Source of the DNA: a virus | Strand: one strand, 5' to 3' | Virus record (IMG/VR): IMGVR_UViG_3300025769_000663 | Location: 1 to 27,444 of that record | DNA length: 27,444 nucleotides | Shown: piece by piece, positions 17,169 to 23,434 of the stretch | Numbering within the stretch: the stretch's first letter is position 1 | How the letters are laid out: every line of letters begins with the position of its first letter | Program-made: the position numbers and the translations under genes | Notes under the pieces: model-generated | What the model saw: only the letters and a program-made list of their open reading frames with translations | Database searches by the model: none | Told to the model about the DNA's origin: nothing

Positions 17169-17651
17169 TTAGTAAAAAATAGTACGGAAGTAAGTTATAT
17201 ATCCTGAAACACCTAATAGAAATAATATAAATCTGGTGATCTTCGTAATTTTTATTGTTTCTAGTTTTTCCATTGATTGTAGTATAGCATTTGCGCTTTC
17301 TTTAGCTTCTGGATTATTACCATCAGAATTTTCAGATTTTATTTTATTTAGTTCTGTCACAAAATTTCTCATAGTATTTAAATCTTTTTCTGGGTCTCTA
17401 TTCCATAATAAACTTATTTTAGTTATTATAATAATTAAATATAATACACCATAAATCCAAAGATTACTTATTAGTACAAACATTAAGATTATAGCTAATA
17501 TAAATAAGTAAATTGGTAGTTCTATCCTAAAAAATTTATGTACTAGATAATTAAGTAAATTTAACATAAAAAATCTATACATTACATAGTTAAGTATGTT
17601 TAGCGTAAAAAATACAACCAGGGATACATTGATAAAATAGTCTAGTATCAT
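17169..17651 (-). CDS. Multi-pass membrane protein
   Basis: The protein has 160 aa. Hydrophobic segments lie near residues 5-24, 45-63 (PIYLFILAIILMFVLIS) and 66-82 (WIYGVLYLIIIITKI), with one near the C-terminus (RFILFLLGVSGYITYF). A charged loop of about 50 residues (NRDPEKDLNTMRNF...ESANAILQSMEKLE) separates the third and last segments. The layout is holin-like or exclusion-protein-like, but no lysis genes are next to it. It follows the gene at 17657 by 5 nt. Function unknown. Confidence 0.6.
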   Translation of the reverse strand: MILDYFINVSLVVFFTLNILNYVMYRFFMLNLLNYLVHKFFRIELPIYLFILAIILMFVLISNLWIYGVLYLIIIITKISLLWNRDPEKDLNTMRNFVTELNKIKSENSDGNNPEAKESANAILQSMEKLETIKITKITRFILFLLGVSGYITYFRTIFY

Positions 17652-17656
17652 AATAA

Positions 17657-17908
17657 TTAGTTTTTTAATAAAGTTTTGAAATCAAAATTGTTTGAAGATT
17701 TTCTTAATTCTGATAATTCTTCATCTAATTTTTTTTTATCTTCAGCATCTAATAACCATATATAGTCTTTAGGTCTTTCTACGAAAAAACTTTTTGGCCA
17801 TATTTCTAACAGTAGAGATATTGATTTTTTTTGTTTGCCACTTATTAGACTTATTTGGTGCAGCTGTGGATTTTTGCTTTGTCCCTCTTCTTTTTTTTGG
17901 TCCTTCAT
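17657..17908 (-). CDS. Small charged hypothetical protein
   Basis: The protein has 83 aa. A disordered-looking N-terminus rich in K, E and Q (KDQKKEEGQSKNPQ) precedes EIWPKSFFVERPKDYIWLL and a charged helix (AEDKKKLDEELSELRKSS). It lies 16 nt downstream of the gene at 17925 and 5 nt upstream of the membrane protein gene. No known motif. The W/F-rich central segment is probably the folded core. Confidence 0.55.
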   Translation of the reverse strand: MKDQKKEEGQSKNPQLHQISLISGKQKKSISLLLEIWPKSFFVERPKDYIWLLDAEDKKKLDEELSELRKSSNNFDFKTLLKN

Positions 17909-17924
17909 CCGGTTTTATTATTTT

Positions 17925-18473
17925 TTATTTTCCTATATTAAAATCTTTTAACGCTAATTTATCTACTTCTCTTCTCGCTTCTGATAGAATCTTTCTATTA
18001 GTAGATAATACTTGACTTTCTTCTTTTGTTAATACACAAACTCTTGAAGCTGGTGCAATAAAAGTTAAATATTCACTTTCTCTTTCATAACCGTATGGTG
18101 TATCATAATCAATACCTATTAAATTTCGTAAAGTGGTACTGTTTTTTATTTGTAGCTTAACTTTTATTGTATTAGAAATACTTTCAGAATTATAGTTACT
18201 AAATCTGTAAGTACCTAAAGTACCTACGTCTATTACTGAATCACTAAAACGAATATTAGTAAATTTAAAAATTAATCCTGGAAGTGTTAAAACATCCGTT
18301 AACATCATATAAGAACCTGTTTCTTCGTAATTAATCGAATACTCATATTCATCTAAGTTATCTACTAATAAAATACCATATTTTGATTTATCACTAAGAT
18401 CAGGTTTTTTTATAGACTTTAATAAATCAACTATTGATGCAGCTCTATCACTTGTGGTACCAATTCCTGCCAT
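17925..18473 (-). CDS. Hypothetical protein, beta-rich
   Basis: The protein has 182 aa. A helical start (DRAASIVDLLKSIKK) leads into alternating strands (YEYSINYEETGSYMML, LIFKFTNIRFSDSVIDVG, TIKVKLQIKNST), compatible with a beta sandwich, and a charged helix at the C-terminus (SEARREVDKLALKDF). The start is one base after the stop of the gene at 18475. A virion or adaptor-like beta protein is possible, but the position among early genes argues against a structural role. Confidence 0.6.
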   Translation of the reverse strand: MAGIGTTSDRAASIVDLLKSIKKPDLSDKSKYGILLVDNLDEYEYSINYEETGSYMMLTDVLTLPGLIFKFTNIRFSDSVIDVGTLGTYRFSNYNSESISNTIKVKLQIKNSTTLRNLIGIDYDTPYGYERESEYLTFIAPASRVCVLTKEESQVLSTNRKILSEARREVDKLALKDFNIGK

Positions 18474-18474
18474 A

Positions 18475-18804
18475 TTAAAAAGGTTTAAGTGTGAAAGGCT
18501 TAGATAATTTTACCAACTGAAATAGATTCTTAGGATATTCACAAATAACAATCTCTACACCAATATTTTCTCCTACTGTGAATTTTTCAGTATCATCTTT
18601 TAATAATACTGAATTCTCTGTAACTTCTGCTATAATTTCATTCTCAGCTACAAATATAATGTTATTTTGATCAAATCCTAGGAAAATAATGTCAATTAGT
18701 GTTCCTGCTCTTACAACAAAAGCATCTTTTGTGAATTCATCAATATCTTGTAATACTTTTATAGTATACTTACCTTCCTCTTTAAAGTCTTTAGTGTTTA
18801 GCAT
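18475..18804 (-). CDS. Hypothetical small beta-rich protein
   Basis: The protein has 109 aa, mostly short strands and turns (YTIKVLQDIDEF, LIDIIFLGFDQNNIIFV, ENIGVEIVICEYPKN), giving a small SH3-like or OB-like pattern. It overlaps the upstream gene by 7 nt and is followed after one base by the gene at 17925, so the three genes are tightly linked. Leader AAAAAAAA precedes the ATG. Function unknown. Confidence 0.58.
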   Translation of the reverse strand: MLNTKDFKEEGKYTIKVLQDIDEFTKDAFVVRAGTLIDIIFLGFDQNNIIFVAENEIIAEVTENSVLLKDDTEKFTVGENIGVEIVICEYPKNLFQLVKLSKPFTLKPF

Positions 18805-19154
18805 TTTTTTTTATTTAAAAGGTTATTAAAATTTCTTCTTCTTTTTTTATTGTCTGAAATTGAAAACAATAAAGGCGTAGATAGGCCAATACTATTATAA
18901 AATAATAAGACCCACTTTAAGCCTGTTAAGCTATCTCTTTGTTTAAATACTTCTTTACTATCTTTTATTGTTAAATCTTGATAACTTTTTCTTATTAAAT
19001 TATCACCAATAAAGATAGCTAAGGGCTTATCATATTCTTGTACCCAATCCTGTAATGCTTCAAAAGATTTTAACCAGAGGCAATTACGTAAACGCATGCC
19101 TTCTGCTATGGGATCTTTTTCAGCGTCTACCCATAAAATAGTGTTATTCTCCAT
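18798..19154 (-). CDS. Hypothetical protein, possibly a degenerate receiver-like domain
   Basis: The protein has 118 aa. It starts ILWVDAEKDPIAEG, then NCLWLKSFEALQDWVQE, then PLAIFIGDNLI. This order resembles the compact receiver-like (cREC) proteins of phages, which begin with a DDxRxP-type motif, have a region for an edge helix with aromatic residues, and a later DHDLG-type loop. Here the acidic residues of the last loop are partly lost (IGDN), so any phosphate or cyclic-nucleotide processing site may be inactive. The C-terminus is very basic (NKKRRRNFNNLLNKKK). I hold the fold call loosely. It is the first gene after the element at 19168. Confidence 0.5.
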   Translation of the reverse strand: MENNTILWVDAEKDPIAEGMRLRNCLWLKSFEALQDWVQEYDKPLAIFIGDNLIRKSYQDLTIKDSKEVFKQRDSLTGLKWVLLFYNSIGLSTPLLFSISDNKKRRRNFNNLLNKKKC

Positions 19155-19167
19155 TTAGTATATTTTT

Positions 19168-19199
19168 TATGTTAAGATAAAAGGGCAAATAGCCCCTTT
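19168..19199 (-). terminator. Hairpin-TTAACAT element, copy 3
   Basis: On the - strand a stem AAAGGG with CCCTTT (with further G-C contacts inside the loop) is followed by TATCTTAACATAA. It lies 4 nt after the stop of the DUF3310 gene and 13 nt before the start of the next gene. The box has C where most copies have T. Confidence 0.75.
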
Positions 19200-19203
19200 A
19201 TTA

Positions 19204-19431
19204 TTATTCTTGTAGCATTTCCATAGCTATTTTTTCATACCATTCAGCTTTTGCTAAATCTTCTTCTATAGGATTTTTTTTACCCATACGCATTCTATAT
19301 TTAAAAGCATTCATTTCACAAAAAGCTATAAATTTCTCTTTTCCCCAGACATCTATCATCATTTGATAAACTTCTTTACCACTAGTTTTGTAGTGGTCGG
19401 GGCGTACTACATTATCTATTTTTTTAGCCAA
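19204..19431 (-). CDS. DUF3310 family phage protein
   Basis: The protein has 75 aa, nearly the full usual length of DUF3310 proteins. The family signature is visible: RPDHYKTSGKEVYQM at residues 9-23, then FIAFCEMNAFKYRMRMGKK near 34-52 and EEDLAKAEWYEKIAMEML at the end, matching the pattern PxHYK..G.E, F..GNAxKYxxRxGxK, DLxKAxWY. These proteins are common in phages. They are often found near or fused to nucleotide kinase-like genes, and their reaction is not established. Here it stands alone between an element and a gene-poor stretch of 87 nt (19432-19518). Confidence 0.85.
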   Translation of the reverse strand: MAKKIDNVVRPDHYKTSGKEVYQMMIDVWGKEKFIAFCEMNAFKYRMRMGKKNPIEEDLAKAEWYEKIAMEMLQE

Positions 19432-19518
19432 TTTAGTATATTAATTAGTATAAACTATCGATATTACTTTATTACTTTATTTTTTTAATATTTAAATACT
19501 TTGAATATTTTGATAAAT

Positions 19519-19773
19519 TCATAATTTACGAATGTTATATATCCCTCTATAATAACTATAAGTTGTACTAGAACCACTATTATATTTAGTAGATTTATCT
19601 GTATTTCTATAAATAACATAAAAACGCAGTATATTTGCTCCGAAATCAGAAATCGTCCCCCCCATTAAATCAACTAATAAAACCTCTGTAGGAGTAATAT
19701 GCTGGCTAAACATTATTATCGCTTTTCTATTTAAACGATTCATTATGTGTTTATGATAAATATCTATTTGCAT
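19519..19773 (-). CDS. Hypothetical protein, beta-rich
   Basis: The protein has 84 aa. Its ATG lies 23 nt inside a small upstream frame (19751-19834), suggesting coupled translation. The middle is strand-rich (AIIMFSQHITPTEVLLVDLMGG, ANILRFYVIYRN), with a low-complexity Ser/Thr/Tyr segment (NSGSSTTYSYYRG). Similar short strand patterns occur in neighbouring small genes (20493, 20698), but no convincing alignment can be made by eye. Function unknown. Confidence 0.5.
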   Translation of the reverse strand: MQIDIYHKHIMNRLNRKAIIMFSQHITPTEVLLVDLMGGTISDFGANILRFYVIYRNTDKSTKYNSGSSTTYSYYRGIYNIRKL

Positions 19774-19834
19774 AGTTTATTGATTTTCCTTCTAATTTTC
19801 TATCTATATATTTAAGATAGGTTCGTAGTTCCAT
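19751..19834 (-). CDS. 27-aa small protein between two coupled genes
   Basis: The frame reads MELRTYLKYIDRKLEG then KSINYANRYLS. Its ATG directly abuts the TAA of the upstream gene (TAAATG), and its end overlaps the start of the next gene by 23 nt. This exact coupling on both sides supports real translation, either as a small basic helical peptide or as a leader that carries ribosomes to the next ATG. Too short for family assignment. Confidence 0.4.
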   Translation of the reverse strand: MELRTYLKYIDRKLEGKSINYANRYLS

Positions 19835-20026
19835 TTATTTCTTCTTTTTTATACATTCCTTATTTTGACATTCTTCTCCTTCTTCTAGTTTTTCTCCACA
19901 AACACAATATTCCTCTAAATATTCTTTTAGGTTCTTACTAAATAATAAAAAATGCACTACCCAGGCAACAAATACTATAAGAGCTATTATAATAGCAACC
20001 ATAATAATTTCTACAACGATTTCCAT
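19835..20026 (-). CDS. Membrane-anchored zinc-ribbon-like protein
   Basis: The protein has 63 aa. One strong transmembrane helix lies at about residues 5-28 (VEIIMVAIIIALIVFVAWVV). A short soluble tail carries four cysteines in CVCGEKLEEGEECQNKEC, the spacing of a compact zinc ribbon, and then KKKK at the end. The start overlaps the upstream gene by 16 nt. Small membrane zinc-ribbon proteins in phages may tether or block host factors at the membrane; here that is inference. Confidence 0.6.
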   Translation of the reverse strand: MEIVVEIIMVAIIIALIVFVAWVVHFLLFSKNLKEYLEEYCVCGEKLEEGEECQNKECIKKKK

Positions 20027-20256
20027 GTCTTTTCTTTTGCTTTGATTTTTTTGAATATTCTTTTAGAGGGTATATAAAAAATATAACCTCTTTTAGTTAT
20101 AAATAAAAAATTAGATTTATTTATAGATGGTTTGTTAGAAATATAACCAAATCTACAGCCTTTTCTATAAAGCTTTTTAACTAATTTTTTTAGTTCATGC
20201 TTTTTAGTAGCTTTTATCTTAAATGCTTTTTTGATAAATTCTTCTTTTTTATTCAT
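20011..20256 (-). CDS. Small, very basic hypothetical protein
   Basis: The protein has 81 aa with a very high lysine content (EFIKKAFKIKATKKHELKKL). Its ATG is part of the conserved box of element copy 4 (TTTTAACATG), so no ordinary 5' leader would remain if transcription began in the box. The central part (FGYISNKPSINKSNFLFITK) looks strand-rich. The charge suggests nucleic-acid binding. Not recognised. Confidence 0.55.
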   Translation of the reverse strand: MNKKEEFIKKAFKIKATKKHELKKLVKKLYRKGCRFGYISNKPSINKSNFLFITKRGYIFYIPSKRIFKKIKAKEKTWKSL

Positions 20257-20286
20257 GTTAAAATAAAAGGGTTAGTCCTTTTATTT
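20254..20286 (-). terminator. Hairpin-TTAACAT element, copy 4 (overlaps stop and start codons)
   Basis: This copy has a 10-bp stem (AAATAAAAGG with CCTTTTATTT, loop ACTAAC on the - strand). The upstream gene's stop codon (20285) lies inside the stem, and the downstream ATG (20254-20256) is the end of the box TTTTAACATG. There is thus no spacer on either side, which limits what the box can be doing. Confidence 0.75.
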
Positions 20287-20491
20287 ATAAGGATTTTACC
20301 CTAAATATAATATACTTATTAGATGTTCCCCATTTTTTATTATATCTAACTAAAAAATTTATTCGATGAGTTGATAAAACTTTTACTGTTTTATTTTTTT
20401 TAATTCCGTAAATAGATATATTTTCTAAATCGTCTTCTAGTAATATAGGATAATATTTGCGTATTATGCGCATTTTACGAAAGTAAAGCAT
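20285..20491 (-). CDS. Small basic hypothetical protein
   Basis: The protein has 68 aa and is basic (FRKMRIIRKYYPILLED; IKKNKTVKVLSTHRINFLV; KYIIFRVKSL), with strands in the second half. It is separated from the upstream gene by one base, and its stop lies within the stem of the element at 20254. No motif recognised. Confidence 0.5.
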   Translation of the reverse strand: MLYFRKMRIIRKYYPILLEDDLENISIYGIKKNKTVKVLSTHRINFLVRYNKKWGTSNKYIIFRVKSL

Positions 20492-20492
20492 A

Positions 20493-20723
20493 TTAATCTT
20501 TTATTTTATTACATTTGAATATCATTCCAAGGTAGGGTTTACCATTATTAGTATCTTGCCCAAAAATTATATTACCAACTAATAAACTTACATTACTAGG
20601 ATCTACAAGTAAAGCCCTAGAAGTGTATCTGGTATCATAAGCATAAATGTTACTTTTATTATAATTTAATATACGAGATTTAATTATATGATAATATTTA
20701 TTGTTTATTTCCGTTATCTTCAT
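20493..20723 (-). CDS. Hypothetical protein
   Basis: The protein has 76 aa. It begins MKITEINNKYYHIIKSRI, continues with a strand-rich core (RALLVDPSNVSLLVGNIIFGQ) and ends PYLGMIFKCNKIKD. It overlaps the end of the upstream gene by 26 nt and is one base from the next. Membership of a small beta-fold family shared with neighbours is possible but unproven. Confidence 0.5.
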   Translation of the reverse strand: MKITEINNKYYHIIKSRILNYNKSNIYAYDTRYTSRALLVDPSNVSLLVGNIIFGQDTNNGKPYLGMIFKCNKIKD

Positions 20724-21042
20724 ACTTTAGTTTTTTTACGGAGAATGTTCGATTATCTAGTATAATTTTATTTTCTTTAGTTAATTCAGTTTGATTTTCA
20801 GTATGAATTAATTTATAATGTGCGTAAATAACAAACATACGATTATCTTCTTTTTTTATAGGAGGCTTATTTTTGAAAAACCTAAATTCTGTATCTATAA
20901 TAGAGAATATAATATGCCCACGCATTTTTCCTGCATACTGAGGATCAAATAAATAGTAATATTTCTTATCGATATCTTCAAATTTAGCTCTAAAATATTC
21001 AGATAAAAAATCCCGTTGTTTTTGTGTTAAGTTAAAAATCAT
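20698..21042 (-). CDS. Hypothetical protein
   Basis: The protein has 114 aa. It opens with a helix (NLTQKQRDFLSEYFRAKFED), followed by strands (GHIIFSIIDTEFRFFKNKPP; MFVIYAHYKLIHTENQ) and a charged C-terminus. It is the first gene after element copy 5 at 21056. The leader before the ATG is AATTCAAAAACATT. No family was recognised and no membrane segment is present. Confidence 0.55.
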   Translation of the reverse strand: MIFNLTQKQRDFLSEYFRAKFEDIDKKYYYLFDPQYAGKMRGHIIFSIIDTEFRFFKNKPPIKKEDNRMFVIYAHYKLIHTENQTELTKENKIILDNRTFSVKKLKYEDNGNKQ

Positions 21043-21055
21043 AATGTTTTTGAAT

Positions 21056-21091
21056 TGTGTTAAAAAAGAAGAGCTTAAATTTGGCCCTACT
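21056..21091 (-). terminator. Hairpin-TTAACA element, copy 5
   Basis: On the - strand AGTAGGGC pairs with GCTCTTCT (8 positions, one mismatch, one G-U), followed by TTTTTTAACACAA. The stop codon of the frame at 21091 touches the stem, as in other copies. It lies 14 nt before the ATG of gene 20698. Confidence 0.6.
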
Positions 21092-21363
21092 TATGAAATT
21101 TTTTTAATTTTATAGAGCACTTGTAGCACAACTTCTACAATACTTCCTTTAGGATATATACTCTCATTATTTATCCAAATTATATTAATTTTTATAGATA
21201 TTTCATCTCTTTTAAGTATATATTTTAATAAACCACAACGGTTAGTATTAAACAAAGCTATATGTTTAGGTATTATTCGGTATTTTGCAAATTTTTTAGA
21301 CTCAGATACTTTATTATTAATAATATCTTTTTGTATAGCTTTTGATATATATTTAACTTTTAA
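21091..21363 (-). CDS. Probable coding frame without an ordinary start codon
   Basis: An open frame of about 90 codons runs from near 21363 to TAA at 21091-21093, and is open back to about 21450. It reads like protein: LELKVKYISKAIQKDI, NNKVSESKKFAKYRII, KRDEISIKINIIWINNES, PKGSIVEVVLQVLYKIKK. There is no ATG or GTG; the only usual alternative is TTG in IALFNTN, which would leave about 52 aa. Its stop touches a hairpin element, just as real genes do in this region. It follows the membrane protein gene 21366 in the -1 frame, so it may be its C-terminal half split by a frameshift, a decayed gene, or one with a rare start. Codon choice matches neighbouring genes. Confidence 0.45.
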   Translation of the reverse strand, partial: LKVKYISKAIQKDIINNKVSESKKFAKYRIIPKHIALFNTNRCGLLKYILKRDEISIKINIIWINNESIYPKGSIVEVVLQVLYKIKKIS

Positions 21364-21365
21364 TT

Positions 21366-21557
21366 CTAAAAGATTCGTTGGAATAATTGTAAAATTACTT
21401 GAATGATAAAAATTGTAAATATTAAAACTGTTAATGCTACTATCAATTTAAGATCAATACCAGCTTGTGAGTAGTCTTTTTTTCTCTTATTATAAATAAA
21501 GGAAAAACTTAATAATGATACAGAAAAAATGTAACTGCCAATTATAAAAGGTATCAT
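21366..21557 (-). CDS. Small membrane protein with two helices
   Basis: The protein has 63 aa. Transmembrane segments lie near residues 4-22 (FIIGSYIFSVSLLSFSFIY) and 38-60 (LKLIVALTVLIFTIFIIQVI), with a lysine-rich loop NKRKKDYSQ between them. Its TAG is followed directly, in the -1 frame, by an open frame without a start (21091-21363), so the natural product could be longer. It is the first gene after element copy 6 at 21569. Confidence 0.58.
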   Translation of the reverse strand: MIPFIIGSYIFSVSLLSFSFIYNKRKKDYSQAGIDLKLIVALTVLIFTIFIIQVILQLFQRIF

Positions 21558-21568
21558 AGTTTATATTT

Positions 21569-21603
21569 TTATGTTAAAATAAACCCTGAATTAACAGGGT
21601 TTA
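21569..21603 (-). terminator. Hairpin-TTAACAT element, copy 6
   Basis: A perfect 8-bp stem (AAACCCTG with CAGGGTTT, loop TTAATT) is followed by ATTTTAACATAA on the - strand. Unlike most copies, the 5' arm is C-rich and the 3' arm G-rich, so the pairing is kept while the sequence is reversed. It lies 8 nt after the lipoprotein stop and 11 nt before the next ATG. Confidence 0.8.
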
Positions 21604-21610
21604 CTTACAA

Positions 21611-21979
21611 TTATTCAACACTAACAACACTAAATTTACTATAACTATATAATCCCCAGGAAATAGTAGTATCACAAAAATCTTCGGAAATACTTATAAA
21701 ACTATTTTGTGAAAGAGAAGGACTATAATCTATGTATTCTTCTACACAAATAATATCTCCGGAAGTGTAATTATATGAGTATATATCTGTATATAGAATA
21801 CCTTTTCTACCATCCTCAAAACAAATAACTAAATTTGTTTCTCTGGGCTGATCAGAAGAATAAGTAGCAGGTTCATCATAACATAAATCTTCTACTAAAC
21901 AGTAGTTATTTGCTTGCTGATTTGAGGCATTGCAAGAAAATAGAATGGTTGCTAAAATTAACCAAAGAAATGTTTTCAT
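21611..21979 (-). CDS. Small lipoprotein A, exported
   Basis: The protein has 122 aa. It has an N-terminal signal peptide MKTFLWLILATILFSC with Cys16 as the likely lipidation site, then NASNQQANN. The mature part is acidic and tyrosine-rich. The segment FEDGRKGILYTDIYSYNY, followed by SGDIICV, matches the second lipoprotein at 23853 (YPDGKKDIIYEDYPILYQ, then DDTVFV), so the two are paralogues. Extra cysteines (CLVEDLC, FCDT) could form disulfides outside the cytoplasm. Phage-encoded lipoproteins often block entry of other phages, which would be a reasonable but unproven role here. It lies downstream of the long hairpin at 22008. Confidence 0.7.
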   Translation of the reverse strand: MKTFLWLILATILFSCNASNQQANNYCLVEDLCYDEPATYSSDQPRETNLVICFEDGRKGILYTDIYSYNYTSGDIICVEEYIDYSPSLSQNSFISISEDFCDTTISWGLYSYSKFSVVSVE

Positions 21980-22007
21980 AAAATTAATTTTTTTTTAATA
22001 ATAAAAT

Positions 22008-22079
22008 ATGTCAAAATAAAACCAAGTTCTACCGCGGCAAAATTGCCTTATATACCTGGTTAAAGGTAGAACTTAGTTT
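22008..22079 (-). terminator. Hairpin element with a long stem and structured loop, copy 7
   Basis: A 15-bp stem is formed by 22019-22033 and 22065-22079. It is unbroken only on the - strand, where the single odd pair (23 with 75) becomes G-U. The 31-nt loop contains a further small palindrome, GGCAAAATTGCC. After the stem comes TTTATTTTGACATA, one base off the usual box, 29 nt before the lipoprotein ATG. This is by far the largest copy and may carry extra function. Confidence 0.7.
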
Positions 22080-22090
22080 GTTATTGATTT

Positions 22091-22209
22091 TATATAAAGC
22101 ATGGCTAAAGAGTGGCTACTGTCGAGCTTAATGGGTATTTCAAGGTTTCAGATTTCCACTCGTTACTACAAACCTTTTTTCACGCCACGCTTCATATACA
22201 AGCCGTTGT
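22091..22209 (-). ncRNA. Candidate structured RNA or palindromic element with pseudoknot
   Basis: This non-coding segment between gene 22221 and the long hairpin has a 15-bp closing stem (22091-22105 with 22184-22198), fully paired on the - strand with two G-U pairs. Inside, 22142-22148 pairs with 22170-22176 (7 bp), and 22110-22115 pairs with 22156-22161 (6 bp). These two helices interlock, so they would form a pseudoknot. Next to the closing stem is a short hairpin (TACAACGGCTTGTA, 22196-22209). Base composition is richer in G and C than around it. It could be a small RNA whose 3' end is the hairpin at 22019-22079, a cis-acting leader of the lipoprotein gene, or a palindromic repeat acquired from a host chromosome. 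Confidence 0.4.
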
Positions 22210-22220
22210 AGGCAATTGCA

Positions 22221-22460
22221 CTATTCACAATTAGGGTACTTGCAATTGTTGTTTAATGTACAACTTTCTCCAAACCTTTTAACATATTTACAAAAGTGCA
22301 ACTGTTCGCTTCGCCCTACAACATCAGGTATAGCAAATAATTTTACTATCTCTTGTGCAAAAGCATCGTCAAAATCAATCCTCTCTTCAAATGTTAATTT
22401 GCTTATATCTTCTGTTCTGTGTGTCAGAAGTAATTGCTTCAATCTATCTATCTTATCCAT
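22221..22460 (-). CDS. Cysteine-rich small protein
   Basis: The protein has 79 aa. An acidic helical N-terminal part (DKIDRLKQLLLTHRTEDISK; FEERIDFDDAFAQEIVKLF) precedes a C-terminal cysteine cluster (HFCKYVKRFGESC, NNNCKYPNC) that may bind zinc. It is 16 nt downstream of gene 22477, and both are somewhat less AT-rich than nearby genes, suggesting a shared origin. The family was not identified. Confidence 0.6.
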   Translation of the reverse strand: MDKIDRLKQLLLTHRTEDISKLTFEERIDFDDAFAQEIVKLFAIPDVVGRSEQLHFCKYVKRFGESCTLNNNCKYPNCE

Positions 22461-22476
22461 AATTAATTTCCGTGTT

Positions 22477-22971
22477 TTAAATCCGTAAAATTACATTGCC
22501 ATACCTGTAGCCGTTAGTACAATATTTTCCACATTCAACTTCCCACTTTCCATTAGGGTTTTTAACAAACTCTTCTAAAAATGTCTGTGAAACTTGTGGT
22601 ATACATGTTCTTAAAGAAGGTGTTTTACAGCTCAGTTTATGTTCGCCATCTTCCATCCCACACATACTACATTTAGTTAGTTTAGGGTCAGTAGTTGCTA
22701 TAATTTTTCTTTGATTTTCCCACTCATTAATTTTTGGTGCCAATCCAGCTTTATAAATATAATTACTTACAACATCAATACACCAATCACCTTCCTTAAT
22801 AGGTTCTACATCTTGAGAAATTGTGATGTATATATGTTGATTCTGTACTATATCTTGATAAGGATATTTTACTGTTTTAGGCGTGTAAATAAATTTACCA
22901 TCTGATAAATTAATAGCAATATTACTTGCATCTTCTGTTGGCAGCATTACTTCATGTATTGGTTGTTTCAT
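22477..22971 (-). CDS. Uncharacterised Bacteroidota phage protein with inserted CxxC zinc motif
   Basis: The protein has 164 aa. The segments EGDWCIDVVSNYIYKAG, RKIIATTDPKL and IPQVSQTFLEEFVKNPNGKWEVEC match a layout I associate with uncharacterised proteins of Bacteroidota phages and prophages: a GDW strand, then KIIATTD, then a P-SQ-FIEEY helix ending in a glutamate. Between the last two blocks this copy carries CSMCGMEDGEHKLSC, a likely small zinc site. The biochemical role of the family is unknown to me. Confidence 0.65.
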   Translation of the reverse strand: MKQPIHEVMLPTEDASNIAINLSDGKFIYTPKTVKYPYQDIVQNQHIYITISQDVEPIKEGDWCIDVVSNYIYKAGLAPKINEWENQRKIIATTDPKLTKCSMCGMEDGEHKLSCKTPSLRTCIPQVSQTFLEEFVKNPNGKWEVECGKYCTNGYRYGNVILRI

Positions 22972-23046
22972 GGTGTTTCATTTAAAATTTAAAAATCCTC
23001 TGTCATTATAAAACCCTTATCGTTTTCATAATCCACATAAAATGTT

Positions 23047-23433
23047 TTAAAATAAAGGGGTTATTGCTTTTTCTAATCTAGTTTTAGGGGGAAATAGTTC
23101 TTCTCCAGTTTGCAGATTAAAAAATTTGAATTCTTTATCTATAAGTTGATATTTACTTTTTATTAAAAAATTAAACATAAAATCATCTTCTAGATTATAT
23201 ATTTCATGAATATCACACCAACTAACCCCTCCATTTTCTGCATCTACAGATATTATATTATCAAATAAATTTAAATTTAATTCAACTTGTGATACTTCTA
23301 CTTGCAAATAAGCTAAGAATAATAAACCTTTATAAGGCATATTAAATAATAATTCTTTAGGTTTAAATTTTTTTACTTCTTCTATTATTGAAGAGTTAAT
23401 ATATATATGGTGTTTTTCCCTGTTTGTCTCCAT
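23047..23433 (-). CDS. Tandem paralogue 1, hypothetical protein
   Basis: The protein has 128 aa and is clearly related to its neighbour at 23435. Shared blocks, in order, are I-INSSI-EEV-KF-P near residues 10-25, FLAYLQ near 37, VELNLNLFDNIISV near 50-63, then E-GG-SW-DI, and ITPLF at the end. No membrane segment or catalytic residues are visible; hydrophobic and aromatic residues dominate the second half. A single base separates the two genes. It probably arose by gene duplication. Confidence 0.62.
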   Translation of the reverse strand: METNREKHHIYINSSIIEEVKKFKPKELLFNMPYKGLLFLAYLQVEVSQVELNLNLFDNIISVDAENGGVSWCDIHEIYNLEDDFMFNFLIKSKYQLIDKEFKFFNLQTGEELFPPKTRLEKAITPLF

Positions 23434-23434
23434 T

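Noticed and set aside
21366-21375. Programmed -1 frameshift joining gene 21366 to the frame at 21091
   Set aside because: The junction (ATC TTT TAG) is not a standard X XXY YYZ slippery heptamer, and I see no strong downstream stem. An indel or decay is simpler.
22008-22020. TTAACA/TTGACA in the element box as a sigma-70 -35 hexamer
   Set aside because: No -10 hexamer occurs at a constant 16-18 nt spacing, and many start codons lie only 5-20 nt after the box.
22216-22488. A 90-codon frame on the + strand
   Set aside because: It is antisense to the cysteine-rich gene 22221-22460 and part of 22477-22971, which fit the operon direction and have better composition.
23040-23060. A nineteenth element at the end of gene 23047
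   Set aside because: The string resembles the box and G run (atgttttaaaataaagggg) but has two extra bases and no complementary arm.
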